Shown: in pieces, positions 12,212-14,154 of the stretch
Position numbering within the stretch: position 1 is the stretch's first letter
Layout of the letters: every line of letters starts with the position of its first letter
Assembly: GCA_934201655.1 (NCBI GenBank)
Contig: CAKPXD010000021.1
Span: forward strand, 1 to 14,154
Origin: an uncultured Streptococcus sp.
Lineage (GTDB): Bacteria > Bacillota > Bacilli > Lactobacillales > Streptococcaceae
Direction of reading: 5' to 3'
Length of the DNA: 14,154 bases
Position numbers and translations under genes: made by a program
Notes under the pieces: model-generated
The model's database searches: none
What the model was told of the DNA's origin: nothing
The model's input: only the letters and a program-made list of their open reading frames with translations

Positions 12212-14154
12212 ATGAATTTTAGAAATAATCGGTACGTAGTTGTAGATTTAGAAGCTACAAGTACCGGAAGCAAGGCAAAAATCATCCAAGTGGGAATTGT
12301 AGTCATTGAAGATGGTGAGATTGTTGAGCAGTATGCGACTGATGTCAACCCTCATGAACACTTGGATTCTCATATCAAAGAATTAACGGGTTTGACTGAT
12401 AAACGTTTGGCAAAGGCTCCAGAGTTTTCTCAGGTGGCTGGAAAGATTTTTGAACTGGTCAAAGACGGTATTTTTGTTGCGCACAATGTTCAGTTCGATG
12501 CTAATTTATTGGCAGAATTCCTCTTTTTTGAGGGTTATGAATTGCGCACGCCTCGTATCGATACAGTGGAGTTGGCTCAAGTATTTTACCCTCAGCTTGA
12601 GAAGTATAATCTCGGCATTCTTTGCCAAGAGTTGGGGATTCCTCTAGAGCAAGCCCATTCAGCCCTATCTGATGCCCAAGCAACAGCAGAACTCTTTCTT
12701 TGTATGAGACAAAAGATGTTTGGACTGCCAAAAGGGTTGTTGGAGCGCTTATTGAGTTTATCAGACAGCTTACTCTATGAATCTTACCTAGTCATCGAGG
12801 AGGTTTATCAGAAGCAGTCTCTTCTCGTTGAGCATGATTTGGTAGAAGTGCAAGGCTTATTCTTAAGAAAAGAAAAGCCAGTCCTTTCTCCACGCAAACT
12901 CTCAAAAGATTTCCAAACTAATATTGCCTTGCTAGGTTTGGAAGAGAGAAGTCAACAAGAAGAATTTGCCCAAAAGGTTCAAGAGTTTTTACAAGGGGAA
13001 GCCATTTCCTTTATTCAGGCTCAAACAGGAATCGGGAAAACCTATGGTTACCTGCTACCGGCCTTGTCACTTGAGAATGAAGAAGGAATCCTACTCAGTG
13101 TTCCGACTAAGATCCTTCAAAATCAGGTGATGCAAGAGGAGGCTAAAAAACTAGAAGAGATTTTCCATATCTCTATTCATAGTCTTAAAGGTCCTCAGAA
13201 TTACTTGAAGCTAGATGCCTTTCATGCAGCGCTAGAGGAAGAAGAGTCCAATCGTTTGTATACTCGTTTCAAGATGCAACTTCTAGTTTGGTTGACTGAA
13301 ACAGAAACAGGAGATTTAGACGAAATTGGTCAGCTTTATCGCTACCAGCAGTTTTTACCGAACTTGGTACACGATGGTAATCTTCACAAAGACTCTCTCT
13401 TTTGGCTAGAGGATTTTTGGAAACGAGGTCAGGACAAGGCTCGTTCTTGCAAGTTGCTTGTGACCAATCATGCTTACCTCGTTACTCGACTTGAAGATGA
13501 TCCTAGTCTCTTAGAAGGGCGTCTCTTGATTTTAGATGAAGCCCAGAAAATCTTGTTGACATTGGAAATTCTTTCTCGAAAATCTTATTTGCTAACAGAT
13601 TTGGTGGAGCAACTAGATCAAGCTCTATTGAGGGAAGAAGGTATGCTTCAAAGACGCTTGCTAGAAAGTATTCGTTTTGAAGTTTCTTACCTACTCGATC
13701 AGTTTCTATCTGGTAAACGGAAGATGTGTCCAGCTAGTAGCATTGACAAGCTCCGCCAAGATTTTTCTGAGTTGAATTTATCAGAATTTAAAGACTATCA
13801 GAGATTTTTTACATCTGAGGGAGAATTTTGGTTATCGACTTCAGATGTGTCTAGTAAGAAGGTTGAAATCACTTCTAGTCGCAATCATCGTTTGCTCTTT
13901 TCTCAGATTTTCCCAGAATCCTGTCAATTTTTAGGAATCTCTGCAACCCTTGAAATTAGTAGTAGGGTTTCTTTACCAGAATTGTTAGGTTTTCCTCAAG
14001 CAGCCTTTTACTGCATGGACGAACAGTTTCAGGAAAATCAGGAAATCTTGGTGGTGAATGATTTTCCGTTGGTGACAGAAATTTCATCCGAGGAATATGC
14101 ACAAGCAATTGTAGAAGTTCTAGAAGAACTATTCCAGTTTGAAGAACCCATTCT
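12212..14154 (+). CDS. dinG: DinG-family 3'-5' exonuclease/helicase, N-terminal 647 codons (runs off the right edge)
   Basis: A cytoplasmic DNA-processing protein with an N-terminal DEDD exonuclease domain (about residues 7-165) fused to an XPD/DinG-like superfamily 2 helicase core. Exonuclease motifs are complete: D12 and E14 in VVDLEATS, AHNVQFD with D96, and H149-x4-D154 in HSALSD. The helicase part shows Walker A QTGIGKT (K276), motif II DEAQ (442-445, a DEAH variant) and GISATLE. The iron-sulfur cysteines of Escherichia coli DinG are missing: only one Cys lies between motifs I and II, and the position after NYL in GPQNYLKL is Lys. This suits Firmicute DinG proteins, which are fused to an exonuclease and lack the cluster. 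The frame stays open to the window edge; I recall a full length near 815. The start is fixed because a stop codon lies only four codons upstream and the ExoI motif begins at residue 9; no Shine-Dalgarno sequence is visible. Confidence 0.9.
   Translation, partial: MNFRNNRYVVVDLEATSTGSKAKIIQVGIVVIEDGEIVEQYATDVNPHEHLDSHIKELTGLTDKRLAKAPEFSQVAGKIFELVKDGIFVAHNVQFDANLLAEFLFFEGYELRTPRIDTVELAQVFYPQLEKYNLGILCQELGIPLEQAHSALSDAQATAELFLCMRQKMFGLPKGLLERLLSLSDSLLYESYLVIEEVYQKQSLLVEHDLVEVQGLFLRKEKPVLSPRKLSKDFQTNIALLGLEERSQQEEFAQKVQEFLQGEAISFIQAQTGIGKTYGYLLPALSLENEEGILLSVPTKILQNQVMQEEAKKLEEIFHISIHSLKGPQNYLKLDAFHAALEEEESNRLYTRFKMQLLVWLTETETGDLDEIGQLYRYQQFLPNLVHDGNLHKDSLFWLEDFWKRGQDKARSCKLLVTNHAYLVTRLEDDPSLLEGRLLILDEAQKILLTLEILSRKSYLLTDLVEQLDQALLREEGMLQRRLLESIRFEVSYLLDQFLSGKRKMCPASSIDKLRQDFSELNLSEFKDYQRFFTSEGEFWLSTSDVSSKKVEITSSRNHRLLFSQIFPESCQFLGISATLEISSRVSLPELLGFPQAAFYCMDEQFQENQEILVVNDFPLVTEISSEEYAQAIVEVLEELFQFEEPI

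Noticed and set aside
12450..12731. Short frames on both strands inside dinG
   Set aside because: They overlap the exonuclease domain of dinG, whose motifs are intact in the true frame, and none has translation signals.

Overview
The window looks like chromosomal DNA of a mitis-group Streptococcus (S. mitis, S. oralis, S. infantis or S. pneumoniae type). The reasons are AT-rich Firmicute DNA with strong Shine-Dalgarno sites, a CtsR-type operator in front of clpE, a housekeeping gene order I recognise from pneumococcus (clpE, DUF1797 gene, amino-acid ABC transporter, folD), and a giant LPXTG beta-galactosidase of the BgaA type. The species is inferred from memory of homologues, not from a search.

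Layout. Minus strand at the left edge: the 5' end of clpE (1-323) behind a CtsR operator, then a DUF1797/YkuJ-family gene (560-790) with its own terminator. Plus strand: a two-gene polar amino-acid ABC transporter, permease (989-1672) and ATPase (1672-2406), overlapping by one base; folD (2539-3396); then a 7.3-kb gene for a cell-wall-anchored GH2 beta-galactosidase (3635-10903); then the NAD(P)H-hydrate repair enzyme nnrD (11034-11882). A convergent 61-codon gene (11906-12091, minus) shares a terminator with nnrD. Last is the 5' four-fifths of a DinG-family exonuclease/helicase gene (12212 to the right edge).

How the parts work together. Most genes are independently expressed housekeeping units, each with a visible promoter or terminator. 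The bgaA-like gene is the accessory element. Its product would be secreted by a YSIRK-like signal, anchored by sortase A, trim terminal galactose from host glycans, and bind glycans through two CBM71-like modules. It has its own sigma-A promoter, a roughly 97-nt leader with a consensus catabolite-repression (cre) site, and a strong terminator, so it is a self-contained, carbon-regulated unit between housekeeping genes.

Less expected signals: a leader ORF with a strong ribosome-binding site overlapping the bgaA start and enclosed by an inverted repeat; a 9-bp inverted repeat wrapped around the clpE CtsR site; a terminator whose stem contains the nnrD stop codon; a dinG start codon that appears to lie within two or three bases of the transcription start; and in-frame 51-bp and 60-bp repeats in the wall-spanning part of the beta-galactosidase. 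I see no RNA genes, insertion sequences, CRISPR arrays or phage genes. No gene-free stretch exceeds about 240 bases.
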